Shown: positions 1 to 12,256 of the stretch, piece after piece
How the letters are laid out: every line of letters starts with the position of its first letter
Numbering within the stretch: position 1 is the first letter of the stretch
Source: Ophioderma brevispina
Taxonomy: Eukaryota; Echinodermata; Ophiuroidea; Amphilepidida; Ophiodermatidae
Length of the DNA: 64,000 bases
Reading direction: 5' to 3'
Assembly (NCBI GenBank): GCA_023653785.1
Contig: JAMKCH010007111.1
Span: 45,595-109,594 of the forward strand
Notes under the pieces: model-generated
What the model saw: only the letters and a program-made list of their open reading frames with translations
Told to the model about the DNA's origin: nothing
The model's database searches: none
Position numbers and translations under genes: made by a program

Positions 1-499
1 AGACATAATTAGGTCGAGAAAACAAAAAAATTAAGCAAACAATGCAAGTAGGAATCAATGCTCTGAATTTTACTATATTTTCTTTGAAGCAAAACTTGAT
101 TGTTTTCTAAAATTGTGTATCAATCTTAAAAAAATGCAATTATATGATAAATATTTCAAACGAAGGTAAAACAACGAAACAAATGACCAAAATACATTCT
201 ATTGGAAACGGGAGCAAACATGGAGCGAGGTGCCCGTGGCATTTTATGATCCATCAAGAACAGATATTGGTCTGCAAAGTTTAAGCGTGTTTTTCTTTTT
301 TTTTTCCAGGAATGGAGCTTTGCGGTAAAAATAAAAGGAATATTTTATTTTTTAAACACATGAGGTCCGATGTTAAAGGTGCCAGCAGCATAAATAATAA
401 CGTAAAACATGAGTTATGTTTTCGAGCATTATAGAACTTATTGTTAGACGACACATTATGAAAATTTCATTTTGAAGCATATTGTTTTCCAATAAGAGG
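1..499. other. A+T-rich stretch, no gene seen
   Basis: No open frame with coding character, splice-site pair or repeat structure was recognised. The DNA is A+T-rich with a short T run near 295-306. It leads into the SINE that starts at about 500. Confidence 0.6.
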
Positions 500-788
500 C
501 GAATGGCACATGTGTTCCAGTGGATACAACAACCGCCTCATCACCCATAGGTCCTGGGTTCGAGTCCCACCGAGGCCAATGCGTTGTGCACTTGGGCAAG
601 GCACTTTAGCCCAGGTGCTAAATGGGGACCTGTTAGGAATATTGTCCATTGAGCGCCGCCCAAAGATATGAGTATGCCTTCGGCATTTGTAAGGCAGCTA
701 ACATATTCTAGTGGCAGCAGTATAAATGTATAGAGCTTTAATACATTGTGAAATGCGCTATATAAATATCGACATTTATTTATTAATG
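500..788 (+). mobile_element. tRNA-derived SINE, near full length
   Basis: A Pol III-type head is visible: an A-box-like TGTTCCAGTGG at 513-523 and a perfect B box GGTTCGAGTCC at 557-567, about 44 bases apart. The head is followed by CAATGCGTTGTGCACTTGGGCAAGGCAC, a body typical of invertebrate tRNA-SINEs. The 3' tail reads GAAATGCGCTATATAAAT followed by ATTTATTTATT. The minus-strand open frame here is a by-product of the tRNA-like sequence. Such SINEs are non-coding and depend on a LINE for mobility. Related heads or tails occur at 34.6, 48.5 and 51.4 kb. Confidence 0.85.
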
Positions 789-1983
789 CTTAAAGGAAAA
801 CGATTTTTACACAGACACAACATTTTCTCAATTTATAGTGCAAACGAGTAAATTCTATGTTCAATGATGACTTTGTAGCCCCACATAACGATATATTTTG
901 TAGACAACTCACAAACTCCCTCTGTCGACTCCTACTGCCTGCATCGATGATAGCTCTCCAAAAACGTTTGTCTTGTATAGCACTTTCACAAAGTTTATAC
1001 AGACATATGGCCCGCTTACTAAGTCCATACCCTTTACAGAATGTACTGGATATAATGATACCAAAAGAGACAATGTAAAAAAGTTTGGAAAATTATACAA
1101 GCAATTATACACTGACCTCTTTATATCTGTACATTGTTTTCATGTCGCGTTGTGTGAAGACACCTCATGAAAGTTTCATTCTAATTCTAGGACGATATTC
1201 AGCTAATTTTAAAGAAATAAAATGGTCACGTTGCATTCCCGGTATTAATAAAAATGTCATGTGTTTTGCAGATCCTTACGTTTATTGATCGTTTGTTGAA
1301 ATTTTGGTCCTTTGGGAATATTCACACGAAGTATTGAATCTACAAAAGATGATAAAATGATTTTCTAATCATATATTTGCCAGACTGGATCATAAGAAAC
1401 AACAGCAATGAGTTTTGTTAAGGTATAATGGCAGGTAATCGTAGTCCAATGGTACTAAAAGAGACAAAAATATCAACGTAATAAGAAAAGCAAACCACAA
1501 AATTATCCCTTGATATCTCATATCTAGCATTATGACATGTTTGTGTTGTGTTTTCTTGCATCGATCTATTTAAAATTGTAACATATATTAAATGTTTGTA
1601 ACTTTTATTTATTTTTTTTTGAGTTGAACGGTTACCATTTCTAGCCATCTTTGGCCATTTTGTCACGCCCTAAGGAATAATATAATGTAATATCGTCAGA
1701 GGAAGAGAAAGAGAGAAGGGAAGGAGAGAAAAGGAAAGCGAAAGCGCCCCCGATAACTAATGTAACGCAGTTAAGGTTGTTATTATCATTATTATTACAA
1801 TAAAATAATAAAGTAGCGATAATGCCAATGACCATAATGCTAATGCGCGTAACACAGTAAAAATGCGTTGTTATCCCTGACCATGAATACCACCATATGT
1901 CCATGCATTACAACTGCATACACATGGTAAACATGAGACGTGCACAAAAGATGGCCACTCACAATACCATCATCAAATTAAAG
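789..1983. other. Unassigned A+T-rich DNA with a purine-rich tract
   Basis: Only short open frames without coding character. A purine-rich (GA) tract runs from about 1692 to 1746, followed by an ATT/ATA-rich stretch at 1779-1815. No gene or transposon was recognised. Confidence 0.5.
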
Positions 1984-2246
1984 CAGAGTGTGTTTTGAAT
2001 CAATCCCACAATGCACCTCAATAGGGTCAGGTGATCCCACAAAAATCCTATTCTTAACACATAAAGACCCCACTTTAATGCTCATTTTAGCCAACAAAGG
2101 TAATTTTAGCATGATTATGAAATGTCTATTGGTTCTTAAACTTTTGGAACACTCTTTATCCCCAAGTACTGACATGTGTTTAGTACAGTACAGTACAATA
2201 TAGGCACATTGCTATGCATCGTGGGATTCATTCAAAACACCCTCTG
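1984..2246. mobile_element. 263-bp MITE with 35-bp terminal inverted repeats
   Basis: The left end CAGAGTGTGTTTTGAATCAA continues as TCCCACAATGCA. The reverse complement of the right end reads CAGAGGGTGTTTTGAATGAA and then TCCCACGATGCA, so the termini match with few mismatches over about 33-35 bases. Candidate target duplications are AAATTAAAG (1975-1983) and AAATTGGAG (2247-2255), a 9-mer with two differences, compatible with a hAT- or Mutator-type 8-9 bp duplication. No coding capacity; presumed non-autonomous. Confidence 0.8.
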
Positions 2247-3135
2247 AAATTGGAGTAGCCACATAACCGATGAGGCAGTGTGAAATGAGACAAGCATTTA
2301 CGTACAAATACAGTACTTCGCGCCCTTGCTGTTGCGCATTAAGCTCCATTGATCGCTGAGGAGTTTTATGTTAATTAGCATCCTCAATGTGCCTTTTGTC
2401 CAATCATCGCTCACCTTTCAAGCCTCAGCATCCAATTGAATCATTGCATGTATTTGTCCCTTGTATGGGCTTCGCGTCCGTCGGTCACAACACATCAGGG
2501 CTGCATGTGTATAGGATGGTTTTCTCTTTTCTCATAACTTTCGTATAAATTATTTTCCCACCCTCCCTCCCCTTTTCCAGTTTGAGCTGCTGCAACTAAG
2601 TTGCATTGGTTCTCCCTAGTAATATTATGTTGTAAATCTACAGCATTCTATATACATACCACGTTTTGAGGTTCAATATGGTTTATTATGATTTTTTTTT
2701 ATTTTTGACCCATTTTCCTACGATTTTGGTGCAACTACTAGTGGCGGGAAATGTAAACATTTTGGCAACAAATTTTCACAAATTGTGTTCGTTTTAATCA
2801 TTTCTTGGATTCGATGTTAAGAAGCCTATATAAATTGTAATGTAGGTTTTATTTACATGATATTTAGGCCAATATTTGCTAACATGGAGGGTTCCTTCCT
2901 TCAGCTCAGTAAATATGCATATATTGTGTGATAGGCCCATTGCTCTAAATTGTTAGGCCAAAAACAAATATTGTGCTTAGTCGTGATTATATTGAGGAAC
3001 CAATATTGTCCCTACCTGCTCTCGATTCAAATGATATTAGTAAGGATGTTAATCAATACTGTAGGAAAGAGATGTTTCCTTGGGATTTGGCACAACTCAC
3101 GTGTTGATGCTTGAGGGAATTTCTTTTGTATTGAA
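2247..3135. other. Unassigned stretch, no gene seen
   Basis: Mixed composition with a CT-rich patch near 2555-2578. No open frame, splice pair or inverted repeat of note was found. Confidence 0.5.
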
Positions 3136-3330
3136 ATCCTGTGTTGCAAATCTGCGATGTCGCTTCGTATCGCATACTTGCAAGGATTGAGCAGCGTTGC
3201 TGTGCTTGTGGTGTGCGCGCACTCGCAGCGTCCGGAGGGATGCTGCTTGTGATGATGCCAACGTCCGGGATGTTTGGCGTTTGCAGGTTCTGATGCGAGT
3301 CTGCGAGGTACGCGGGTATCTCACATATTC
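3136..3330. other. Small CpG-rich patch
   Basis: This stretch retains many CpG dinucleotides (for example GTGCGCGCACTCGCAGCGTCC near 3218-3238) in an otherwise A+T-rich setting. Overlapping short open frames exist on both strands, but none resembles a known protein. It could be an old exon, a regulatory patch or a young insertion. Confidence 0.35.
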
Positions 3331-3603
3331 GCAAGAACTTGGGCATTATCTGGTTTGGATGTCATTGTTACTTGGTCCCTCTATCAGTATGAATGTTTGC
3401 TTGGATTAAATTATCCTACGCAGAACTGATGCGTCAATGCCAGTTTGGTGTCCTTTCCATTCTTTCCGTCTGGGGCTAATGTGTTTTTCTTTCTTTCCTT
3501 TGAATTGCTTTTATGATCTGAAAAATAGTCCACTTAGAATTCGAATCCTTTCATGTAATTGGCTGTATATCTTGGGGAGACAATTGTACAGGGTATGTGC
3601 ATA

Positions 3604-3643
3604 ACTTTAATAGCACTTTGTGAAAAGAAAGTGTTATTAAAGT
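3604..3643. repeat. 16-bp stem hairpin
   Basis: ACTTTAATAGCACTTT (3604-3619) pairs with AAAGTGTTATTAAAGT (3628-3643) with a single G-T mismatch, around the 8-base loop GTGAAAAG. It may be a terminal hairpin of a decayed element. The stem is shorter than that of a normal animal microRNA precursor. Confidence 0.7.
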
Positions 3644-3689
3644 GCTAGGTAGGGTAGGACAGTCTAACCTTTGTTTGAAGGGTTTTGAG

Positions 3690-3835
3690 CAACCCAACAA
3701 AAGGTCAATGGTCATCTAGAGGTCAATCTGCCTAGAAATGACCTATGACCACCAATTTTGGTCAAAAGGACAGCTGACCTGATAACAAACCTGAGGTCAA
3801 AGGTCACACATAGCTCAAAGGTCACACATGGGAGA
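3690..3835. repeat. AGGTCA-rich repeat with a perfect DR1 motif
   Basis: The half-site AGGTCA or its close variants recurs: a near-DR1 AGGTCAATGGTCA at about 3702, a perfect AGGTCAAAGGTCA at 3794-3806, and another AAAGGTCA at 3817-3824. TGACC motifs occur on the other strand. DR1 is the known binding pattern of RXR/HNF4/COUP-TF-type nuclear receptors. The same signature appears in the dispersed repeat at 41.1 and 60.0 kb, so a repeat origin is more likely than a dedicated enhancer. Confidence 0.55.
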
Positions 3836-4617
3836 AATGCACTGTATTGCTAAATTTTTAAGTAAACTTTTATAATTTTATGTAAAAACACAGTAGAAAT
3901 GAAATTTACAGCACGTTGTAAATTTATTTCAGAAATTGTTCCCAGTTATTCAGTACGAACCATCTTTATCAATGCAATTCTTATTATTGAGCTCAAAATT
4001 GCCTTTCTTTTTACTCGCGTAACAACGAATTATAGTGTACTTCATGTCACTTTGGGTTTGTTTCCAAATTCATATCAAACAATTGTCGTTGTTATTGTTG
4101 TTTTTGTTATTATTCTTGATCTTTTTTGTTTGTTTTTCGTTTGCTAAATACCAGTAAACAGTTTTATTGTCAAAAGGAAACTGTTAAAACAATTCCATTC
4201 TAAAAAAAAATAGGGAATACCATTGTTCTTTTTTTAGCATGAATTTGGTTTAATGGTTCATATTTTCCCTGTTGCTAGCAAAAAAGAATGTCCTAAAATT
4301 GATCTTTAGGAAAACTAAAAATCCAAATTTGTCGACACAGTGTGTTGAGCGTCTCTATTTTAAAGTAAAAACATTGAGGTCAAACAAAAAGAAGATTACT
4401 ACCCCAATATCATCCATTTAAAATCGACAGCATTTATGACAATTTTCTTTATTTGATATATACGCCTTTAATACTTAATTTTATTTATAAAATATCTGTC
4501 ACAGGTTTTCTGTATAATACAACCATACACTGCGTGAGCCCACGCTCAAAATTATTTCCCCCTCCTGCCCCCTCCATCCCCATTAGATCAGGAAAAGTAA
4601 TAAATTCATAGTATTAA
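3836..4617. other. Unassigned A+T-rich stretch
   Basis: No feature was recognised. The open frame at 3899-4147 ends in a T/V-rich low-complexity run and has no recognisable domain. Confidence 0.5.
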
Positions 4618-4952
4618 AGACACTATCAGTTTTCTCCCAAAAAGGGTAAACAAATTCAAATGTTCAGAAATAGCTCAAAAGTGAAGGATAAGTCTGTGTA
4701 ATTCTCATAAGTTATTTTTGACAACTGAAAAATTGTCAGAAAAGGAAGAAAACAGCAGTGTCTAAAGATATGAACGTCCATTCATTTATATGTTGTAGTC
4801 AGTGTCCGTACAGACAGTAAAGACTAAAATATAATTTTTTTGTCCTTATTAGGTTGTTGTCTTATCACTTGTAGGGATGTTACGATACCTATTGCCGTTA
4901 CAGACATGCATTTTTTTATTTTTTTTAATTTAGCAAATCACTGATAGTGCCT
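4618..4952. mobile_element. 335-bp TTAA-flanked MITE
   Basis: Flanked on both sides by TTAA (4614-4617 and 4953-4956). The termini are AGACACTATCAG and, on the opposite strand, AGGCACTATCAG. A TTAA duplication is the hallmark of piggyBac-type transposition. A diverged internal copy lies at 38524-38795; both share a block reading GAAAAATTGTCAGAAAAGGA (or close variant) and the stretch up to GTTACAGAC. No coding capacity. Confidence 0.8.
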
Positions 4953-5070
4953 TTAACAATATACCGTGTTCACTTCTGAAGTGTGACCTCCAAATATTGT
5001 TTCCCCGCCTTCCCCACCACCTTGAAAATGTCTGGTTACGAGACTGACGAACCCTAATCTTAACACTTAA

Positions 5071-5597
5071 AGCAATATTAGCAATTTTTTTGAAGAGCGC
5101 CCCAAGTTTTCAAAAAAATTGAGATTTTTATACGGTTGCATTGGTAACTGGCTAGTAAACTATACCTGTGAATGGTTAAGCTCGAAAATGTCTGTGTGTC
5201 ACAAACGAAGGAATTTTGTAATTAGAATAATTATTATCGGGATCCCGATAATAATTCAACGGCTGCTGGAACGGCTTTCCAATGTGAAATAGCCGGGGAA
5301 TAGCGCCATGTACGTGTCTAGGCTCATCCATTAGTTGTTTTATTGGTTCAGGCAAGTCGAGGTGGCACTATATCATCATGGACGGACATAAACGTAGCAT
5401 TTCCAGCTCTGCCGTTAAGTCCAATCTGGGATCCCAATTCTAATTACAAAATCGCTTATTTTATGATAAATACGCATTTCTTAGCATTCTCGTTCGCAGG
5501 TATAGTTTCCTAGACATTTACCAACGTAACTGTGTCAAAATATCAACTTTAATTTTGAAAATTTGGGGCGCTCTTCAAAAAATGTGCCATTATTGCT
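5071..5597. mobile_element. 527-bp TTAA-flanked MITE with long inverted arms
   Basis: TTAA stands at 5067-5070 and 5598-5601. The left end AGCAATATTAGCAATTTTTT leads into GAAGAGCGCCCCAAGTTTTC. The reverse complement of the right end gives AGCAATAATGGCACATTTTT and then GAAGAGCGCCCCAAATTTTC. The arms stay alignable for about 180 bases, including CTATACCTGTGAA / CTATACCTGCGAA and ATTTTGTAATTAGAAT. The sequence between the arms holds a perfect 28-bp palindrome and no open frame of note. Confidence 0.85.
5229..5256. repeat. Perfect 28-bp palindrome
   Basis: The sequence is its own reverse complement over 28 bases, centred on GGGATCCC between 5242 and 5243, with arms AATTATTATC and GATAATAATT. It lies at the inner end of the left arm of the MITE at 5071-5597. 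A partial echo, TGGGATCCCA, occurs in the right arm near 5428-5437. Confidence 0.95.
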
Positions 5598-5601
5598 TTA
5601 A

Positions 5602-7055
5602 GTGGTCAGGGCAGGGGTCCAATGATGATAAGGCCGTTGTTTTTGCTAATTGTCAAGCTTGTTATCCCGCATCTTCTGACATGCGTCTGAAGAAAATCGC
5701 GTCACATGTTGACCTTCAACGGGCATACCTATTCGAAATCATTTTCCACATAAAGGTGAACTTTGACCTTTGGTGGCTGTATGTGGACTTATGTTAAACA
5801 AACACCATTTAAATTTCTTTAATGTTTCATTAACCAATTACATGCTATTATGTTAATTTCATCCGTTAACTCTTTCTCTGTTCAAATGAATGGTAAGTAT
5901 ATTGCTCGGAAAAAACAACTTAGCAAAACTAGTAAAATTTATCTAACATTCCTGTTTTTACTATAAAACTCAGTTAATGTAATCCATTCTCAACTTGAAA
6001 CAACTACTAATTAAAACATTGAGTTGGAGAAATTTCAAAAACAAAATGGCATCTTTTCTGTTGGCGGTCAAGGTCAAATAATATTTTTCCAATTGCTCTT
6101 TCTTTGTTGTTAATATTTTAGAGTAATATTGGCACGTGGTGAGTTTTATTGGAATATTCCTGTGGGAAATACGTTTTTAGGTTAAGTGTTAAGTGTTAAC
6201 CCTAATCTAAGTCTTAATCTAAGCCATATCCCTAACCTTATTAACCATAACCTTTGTCAGAAAGTGTGCATCTGCAAAAGAGGGTCACCATATAGAAACA
6301 GATAAAATCTTCGACAAAGAGACGTCGTGATGGAAATCTCTAAAGTGCTCATGTGTGTGCATCGGGTTCCTGCTCACGAATCAACGGTTTTTTTATTAGG
6401 TATAGCGCTTTTCTCTCGCGTAGAAGTCAACTCTGTTTAATGATTGATTGCTCATACGCATAAGATACCAGAGAACTTGTTTATAAATTAACTTCAATCA
6501 CGTTGAGTTTAGTGCTACCAGAATCACAAATACAGATTTTATAATACCATATACCAATGGCGTCTTCATGCGGGATTACACGTAAAATCGAAGATAATTT
6601 AACTGATAACGAGTTCCCTAGGCGGCACTATCATGTTGTGGGTGGGTTAAGTTTTGTAGTATCGTTTTTATAACCCCAACAGAACTAACGGGCCATCTCA
6701 TTGCTTATTCATGAGGGCCATCGAACCACTGTGCATAATATTTTTATTTTGTTTTTATTGATTATCCCAGTGCAATTTAAGCCCAGCACTTGTTTCGCGT
6801 GATGTTATTAACAAATAAATGTCGGCCAATGTTTGCACATTGTCCTAATGGACCAATTTAGTACACTTTTCTGCGTCTACTATCAAATGGCTAACGGATT
6901 GAACTCAAGATTTGGAATCCCATGTTTTTTGGGGTATTCTTCCACATGAAGATACATTATGAAAGACTCGGCCACCCACCTTTAGATGATTTTGATCAGC
7001 TAAAGATTTTCGATTCAGCCCTTGTTCAGCCGTGTTCAATTCTTTTTTCCGAGTG
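5602..7055. other. Unassigned DNA with a short TTAACCCTAA-like patch
   Basis: No gene was recognised. Near 6180-6245 the sequence has imperfect TTAAGTGTTAA / TTAACCCTAATC repeats, a common degenerate motif rather than a telomeric array. The remainder is A+T-rich. Confidence 0.45.
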
Positions 7056-7300
7056 TAAAAAAGTTAAAGGGGCATTTCCGTGGAGCCACAGATTCGTCCC
7101 CTCCGAGTTGTAGTAATCCAAGTTTTAAATTTAATCCTTTTATCCCCCCGCGAACGAGGTTGGCCGGATTCACCTCAGCACTCTCAGCAACCGCCCTTAC
7201 TTCCTCCATCCACTTCACCCAATTCAAATACATTCCTACTCTCCGCTCCTTCCACTTGCTTCTTCCAATGTCTTCTTTGGACGTCCCTCCTCCTACTTAA
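7056..7300 (-). mobile_element. Decayed repeat: MITE-like end plus possible LINE remnant
   Basis: TTAAAGGGGCATTTC at 7067-7081 looks like one end of a TTAAAGGGG-type MITE, but no matching opposite end was found. The adjoining pyrimidine-rich stretch, read on the minus strand, gives fragments reminiscent of the GRPKKT motif near the C-terminus of some LINE reverse transcriptases. The reading frame is short and the assignment weak. Confidence 0.3.
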
Positions 7301-8739
7301 TGTTGTTTTTTATCATCTGTATAGGCTACGTACAGTACGTGTTCTTAATCTGACATGTAAATTCGATTTACTCAGGAATAAATTCTTAATTTTGTGTTTT
7401 CTGCTCGAAAATGTACATATTTTTCCAGCACAGTATCCATAAGACATCTTGAATTCAAAGATTTTCTCATAACATCAAAACACACTCTCAGAATTAACCT
7501 TTTTTTTGGTTTTTTGTTTGTTTGTGTTGTTTGTTTGTTTTTGTTTGTAAATGAGCCCATGACGAGATATCTCGAAACAAAATGAAGATCTTATAATACA
7601 AATCCACCTTTAAGATCAAGCTTCGTTCATTGTTTTCAAGTCTAAAGTGCTCACTTAGTTGTTTATCTCTTTAATACGTGCTAGGAAACATTCTGTGGTA
7701 ACATAAAACAACACATGTTAAGCATTGCATTGTAAATTGATTAAGACTAGGTGTTGAGTGCTTAACCATAAAAAAACAGAGAATCGTTGTTATCAGTTCC
7801 AATCTTTGTCTAAAAGGCAACTTTGAGGAGAACGCTTGCATCAAACGTTAAGCATGAGTACCAAAACAAATAATGGCTTTCATGGTGGCCAAGGCATTTC
7901 ATATGAACTACAGTAGCTTTAATATTGTAAGGCTTAGTGTACAACTCAGGCGAGAACTCTATCACTGACCTTTCATTTCCATTGCTACACAAACGAATTT
8001 AATGGTAGTTTGCTTTGATATTGTTAAATCCCTATTTCCCGAGGTGTAGTTGTAGTTGTGTACTTATTTTACACCACTACAAAGTGTTGTCAATAGATCA
8101 TATAGCATCTCCTGTAACTTGTCAAGGGAACTTCTATACAAGGGTAAAACATGACGATTTTTATTTAGCTTTAAGTAATCATTATTATTTGTCAAAGTCA
8201 CTGCAATTTAAAAGCCCGCTAACAAAAATGTTTCTAAATTATGTGTAGCTGGCAAATCAACAATACCCTCTTTTGTTCTTCTTTTTTAGTTAAAGACATT
8301 ATGGCGATTTGCATTTGACCTTTGACAAATGGAGACGCTCTTGTTCATAACCCCAAAAGGAAAGATTTTCAATGGTTCCTTAAATTCCACTGGTTAAATG
8401 AGAAAAATAATGAGTTATTTCTAATAGAGTAAAACAGGGGGTGGAGGACGAGGTTGTCGGCCGGGTCACCAACGTTTAAGAAGCCTCACGTGGCTTTACT
8501 CTGTATTTATTAGTTTAGTTTCAAATAACAATTAGAACTCTTTTACTTTGGTATGTTATATTCCTTCATCGTGGTTTATAACTTCTATACTATACTAACT
8601 TAGCCCCAAAGGTTCATAATGATATATAACTTTTGAAGGCAAGTCACGGACGAGGCTGAAGATCACGAAGTGTCCCTTTAAACATAACAGGACGTCGTTC
8701 TGGCAAAATGACAATTGGGGTTCAATTTGCTAAAGTCTA
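7301..8739. other. Unassigned stretch with a TTTG-rich run
   Basis: A T/G-rich low-complexity run (TTTG repeats) occupies about 7500-7548. Open frames here overlap one another on opposite strands and show no domain. Block A begins near the end of this stretch. Confidence 0.45.
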
Positions 8740-9134
8740 TTTGGCTAACTAGTTCCTAAGATCAGTTAGCACTTTGAATATCATTCTCTGTAAAATTTTC
8801 ATGTTCGAGTTAAATACAACGCAACCTCTTATACTAAACCCAGATGACATTCAAACAAGTCTAACAGTGGAGTTGACACGCCAACTCTACTGTTTTTTTT
8901 TTTTAGAAACTTTTGCTCGTTAACAAATTCAATGTTTAAGATTTCCTGTGATGATTTTGTGATTAACTGTTGCACAGTTAATAAGTAGAATTTTACCGCC
9001 ATCGTACGTCTGTTTCAACTCGTTTCACTTCACAGGAAAAATGCATTTAAAATAGCATTTAGGGTTAATTCCCTGAGGTAAAGCGCTTTCCATTATTATT
9101 TATTCTGTAACGATATTTGAAAAAAACCCAATAA

Positions 9135-9166
<32 letters not shown>

Positions 9167-10088
9167 TAAATTTCTGCAGCCACTTGAGCTCCGTGAAGGC
9201 AGCCGGGAAAGCCGACAATGGTTATGTAAATCGCGGTGGCGTAACCCTCAGATCAAAAGTGTACCTGTATACTGAAGGAATTATCTGAAGTGTGATTATA
9301 TTATAGCTGTTCAGTTGTGACGCCAAATCAAGATTTGACGCCACATGAGTCCATTAAATGCAGACTTAGATCCTGACACTTCCAGTTGAAAAATATCTCT
9401 GAACGTTTATCACACATTGCGAGAACTTTAAACTGACTTCAAACGAAAACAACCTTTAAAATGCCATGTACATGTTATTAATGATTTTTAAATTAACTTT
9501 GAAACTAAATAAATGTATTTCGTCATCAGTTGCGATAACTATCGTGGTAATTAATATTCTCGTTAATTTCCTGATCAGTCAAAAGAGAAACACAGTTCAT
9601 TCACACGAATTTTCTTTCACATTAATTTAAAACATTTCACACTCAATTTATATCAATCTCGGGTTATCTCGACAAGGATATTATATCACTTATTATTTTT
9701 TTCTTTCATTCATACAAAATAATCGCATCGCGTTTGTTGAACTTTCCATCGCTACCGCCGAAAAATAGCCAAATGCGTTAGAGGAAACTACTTAAATGAC
9801 AATGGCATTGAAAGGCATTGTAGGCTACTGTGTATTCATTGAAGGATTTACCTTTAAGACCATGTCCAAATCAATATAGATGTTACTGCAAGGCGCTAAG
9901 GGCGATTTGGAATTCAAAACATTGATCATGCACGTGAAGAAAAGTGTGTATCCCTTGAAGAGATAACGCTGATAAGGTTTGCAGGTGTTTGTTCGACCCC
10001 CTCTTTGTTATTTTACATTACAAAAGGGGAAGATTCATTATTACACATTGCTCAGTAGTTAGCTATCACAACAATGTTCGTTACCTTC

Positions 10089-10920
10089 AAACCAGGCACG
10101 GTACAACGGGCTTTGGAATCATCTTTCTCCCCTCTCTCTCTTCCGGTGACCGTGATAAATAATCCTTAAAGCCTTTCCGTGCGTAGGTGGGCAGTGCACG
10201 TGTAGATATTATGGTTTGCTAATAGGAAAGAAGACATTCAAAACGAGCACTCAGACCATTCTATTCATGAGTAAATAATGCTGGGTTCTATGACCGAAGT
10301 GTGGAAAAAAATACGCGAGGTAATTTAAGATATTGAAAAGGTCTCGTAAAATCGTGTAAACATAACATGAAACCACAAATTCTCGTAAGATCTTGTAAAC
10401 ATATTATGAAACTATCATTTTTGTTATTCGCATTTGGTCAGTATTTTACAAAGAGCAATGTTTTCTTTAAAGAATAGCGAATCCTGATAATTAAAACCTA
10501 CCAAGATTGATTAAAATATGGAGCCTCCTCCTATTCGATTGATTTTCCACGCATGTAAAAACAATTGGTTTAATATTGATAGAATTTTCTGGCAATCCAG
10601 ACTCGCCAATATGGTGGAGTAAAGGATAATATTATTTTATATTTTCCGATAAAGGTCGCCTTAAACCATTATTAAATGGGCTTGTGTGTGCGTGATACCG
10701 TGGGCCCGAAATACCTCGCGGCTGCCTCGACAGACACACCGCATTGGTGGGGTAAAGGGGTATTTCCCCTGTGATCCGGAGTCCAGGGTGTCCGTAGTAA
10801 GATATATTTTAACATTTTAAGATAACGTCGTCTTATAAGGGGCCAACTGACCCAAGCTATCAAGGTATTTTTTTGATTGAAACCTTGTTCCCAAATCCTA
10901 ACTGGGAGCAATTACACCAT
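10089..10920. repeat. Sub-block repeated at 18010-18880
   Basis: From GGTACAACGGGCTTTG through CTCTTCCGGTGACCGTGATAA and CACGTGTAGATATTATGGTT to AACCTTGTTCCCAAATCCTA the order is the same in both copies, about 8 kb apart in direct orientation. Block B lacks this sub-block: after a shared TTAGCTAT(C/T)A(C/A)AACAATG stretch the two sequences part. The open frames at 10672-10911 and 18443-18883 (minus) lie in it and are shadows: they do not match each other as proteins throughout and resemble nothing known. Confidence 0.8.
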
Positions 10921-10971
10921 ACCCCAGATACCTTTGTACGTATCATAAATACTTCTCTATCAGCTTACCTT

Positions 10972-12110
10972 AGCCTCACTGGGAGCAATGGCAACCATAC
11001 CCGAATAACAGACTGTCCCCATAAAACTATACAATCAAACTAAATGATAAAAAATATAAACTGTGCATTTTTGCAAGATATTTTGACTTTATTTGTTAGA
11101 CAAGAATCCTAAGCTAAATCCGCGCTTTTATTCCATCCAAATTTTTGATGGGACCCTGAGCGAGATATTGTCCAGTTGAACACAGGATAAAATCCACTTG
11201 GTCCTTTAGACCTGAAGGTTTCAAGAAACTAAGGTACCAGGTGTGTCGCCTCATTGGTGGGATTAAACCCTTTTCAACAAAGAATATTTAGCAGATCAGA
11301 GTGATGTCATAATCATGCATTGAACTATCAATATATGTATTTTTCAGTAAGCACAATAAATGATTATGTTGTGGGTTCATGATGGACTCCACTCTCAGGT
11401 GGAATAATCATGAAATTCTTGGAAATTTGGGAATTTGACTGCTGAAACTAATGTACAAGTCTGTTGAGGTACAAATGTGTGGGCAACGCTCTAATGTGGA
11501 GGGACAATTTCCCTTCCCATATCCCCACGGCCTCCAATATGCCAGGGCGGACTATGATGAAGAAGTAAGTGTTCAACAAAGATCAATAAAGGAAAGGATG
11601 GTTGTGTTCAAGGTCTCAGTTTACTTTCAACAACGGTGGTTTTTTATTGTTCTACCTTCCTGCTGAAACCTTGGAAGTAAAGCTGATACAACAAGACGTT
11701 TTGGAATTGAAGTTTCAATGCTCCATGTATTTATTAGGAATTGTAACCTTATAAAGTTATAATTTATGTATATCACAAGAAGCGGTCACTTTATACCTAC
11801 TTTTAATTTAGTTTATTTTAATTTTCAAGAAAGAATGTCTTGAAGGTGATTGTCATGACATGTGTTTTGATATCAGGATAGAAAGCCGAAACTGGCCCTA
11901 CAGGTTTTTCAACTGTCTCCATCATTAGCCATAATCCTGAACCAGACCCCCAAATTATACACCAACTAAAATTCACATGAACGCTTGAACCTCCAAAAAA
12001 GAACAGTAAAACTCCGTTGAGATGATTAAATTGTTTGGCCAAAAAAATAATATTTTATTGTTAGTTTTTTTTGGACGTCTGTACACTCATAATAATTGTC
12101 TATGCTTACG
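10972..12110. mobile_element. Insertion of about 1.1 kb in block A, with a candidate exon
   Basis: In A' (18.9 kb) the sequence runs directly from GGCTTACCTT into GAAACCCACATTACACG. In block A the same junction is split by about 1.1 kb, bounded by GCTTACCTTAG and GCTTACGCTG. The insert starts with a second, local copy of CACTGGGAGCAATG. No terminal inverted repeats were found. It contains the candidate exon ending at 11564. Confidence 0.5.
11467..11562 (+). CDS. Candidate coding exon, unrecognised protein
   Basis: An open frame of 71 codons (11451-11666) has an amino-acid composition more protein-like than its neighbours, including PFPYPHGLQYARADYDEE. It runs into GAAGAA|GTAAGTG near 11563, a strong splice-donor match. 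A possible acceptor AG lies just before GTACAAATGTG (about 11466), without a good pyrimidine tract. I do not recognise the protein. Because the surrounding 1.1 kb looks inserted relative to A', it could be an exon of a decayed mobile element. It could also be chance. Confidence 0.2.
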
Positions 12111-12256
12111 CTGAAACCCACATTACACGAACCTTGTCAGAGTCGCTTTCTAATCAATACCTTGAAACGTTCCAACGGGAAACAAACACGTTCCAAGGCA
12201 AAGCAGTAGCAAAGCTGTAAATCTGCGCCAAAAGCGTACCACATGCAAGGTAAACT

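Noticed and set aside
3604..3643. microRNA precursor
   Set aside because: The stem is only 16 bp with an 8-base loop, too short for a typical animal precursor.
6180..6245. Interstitial telomere repeat
   Set aside because: TTAACCCTAA-like units are few and irregular; not a (TTAGGG)n array.
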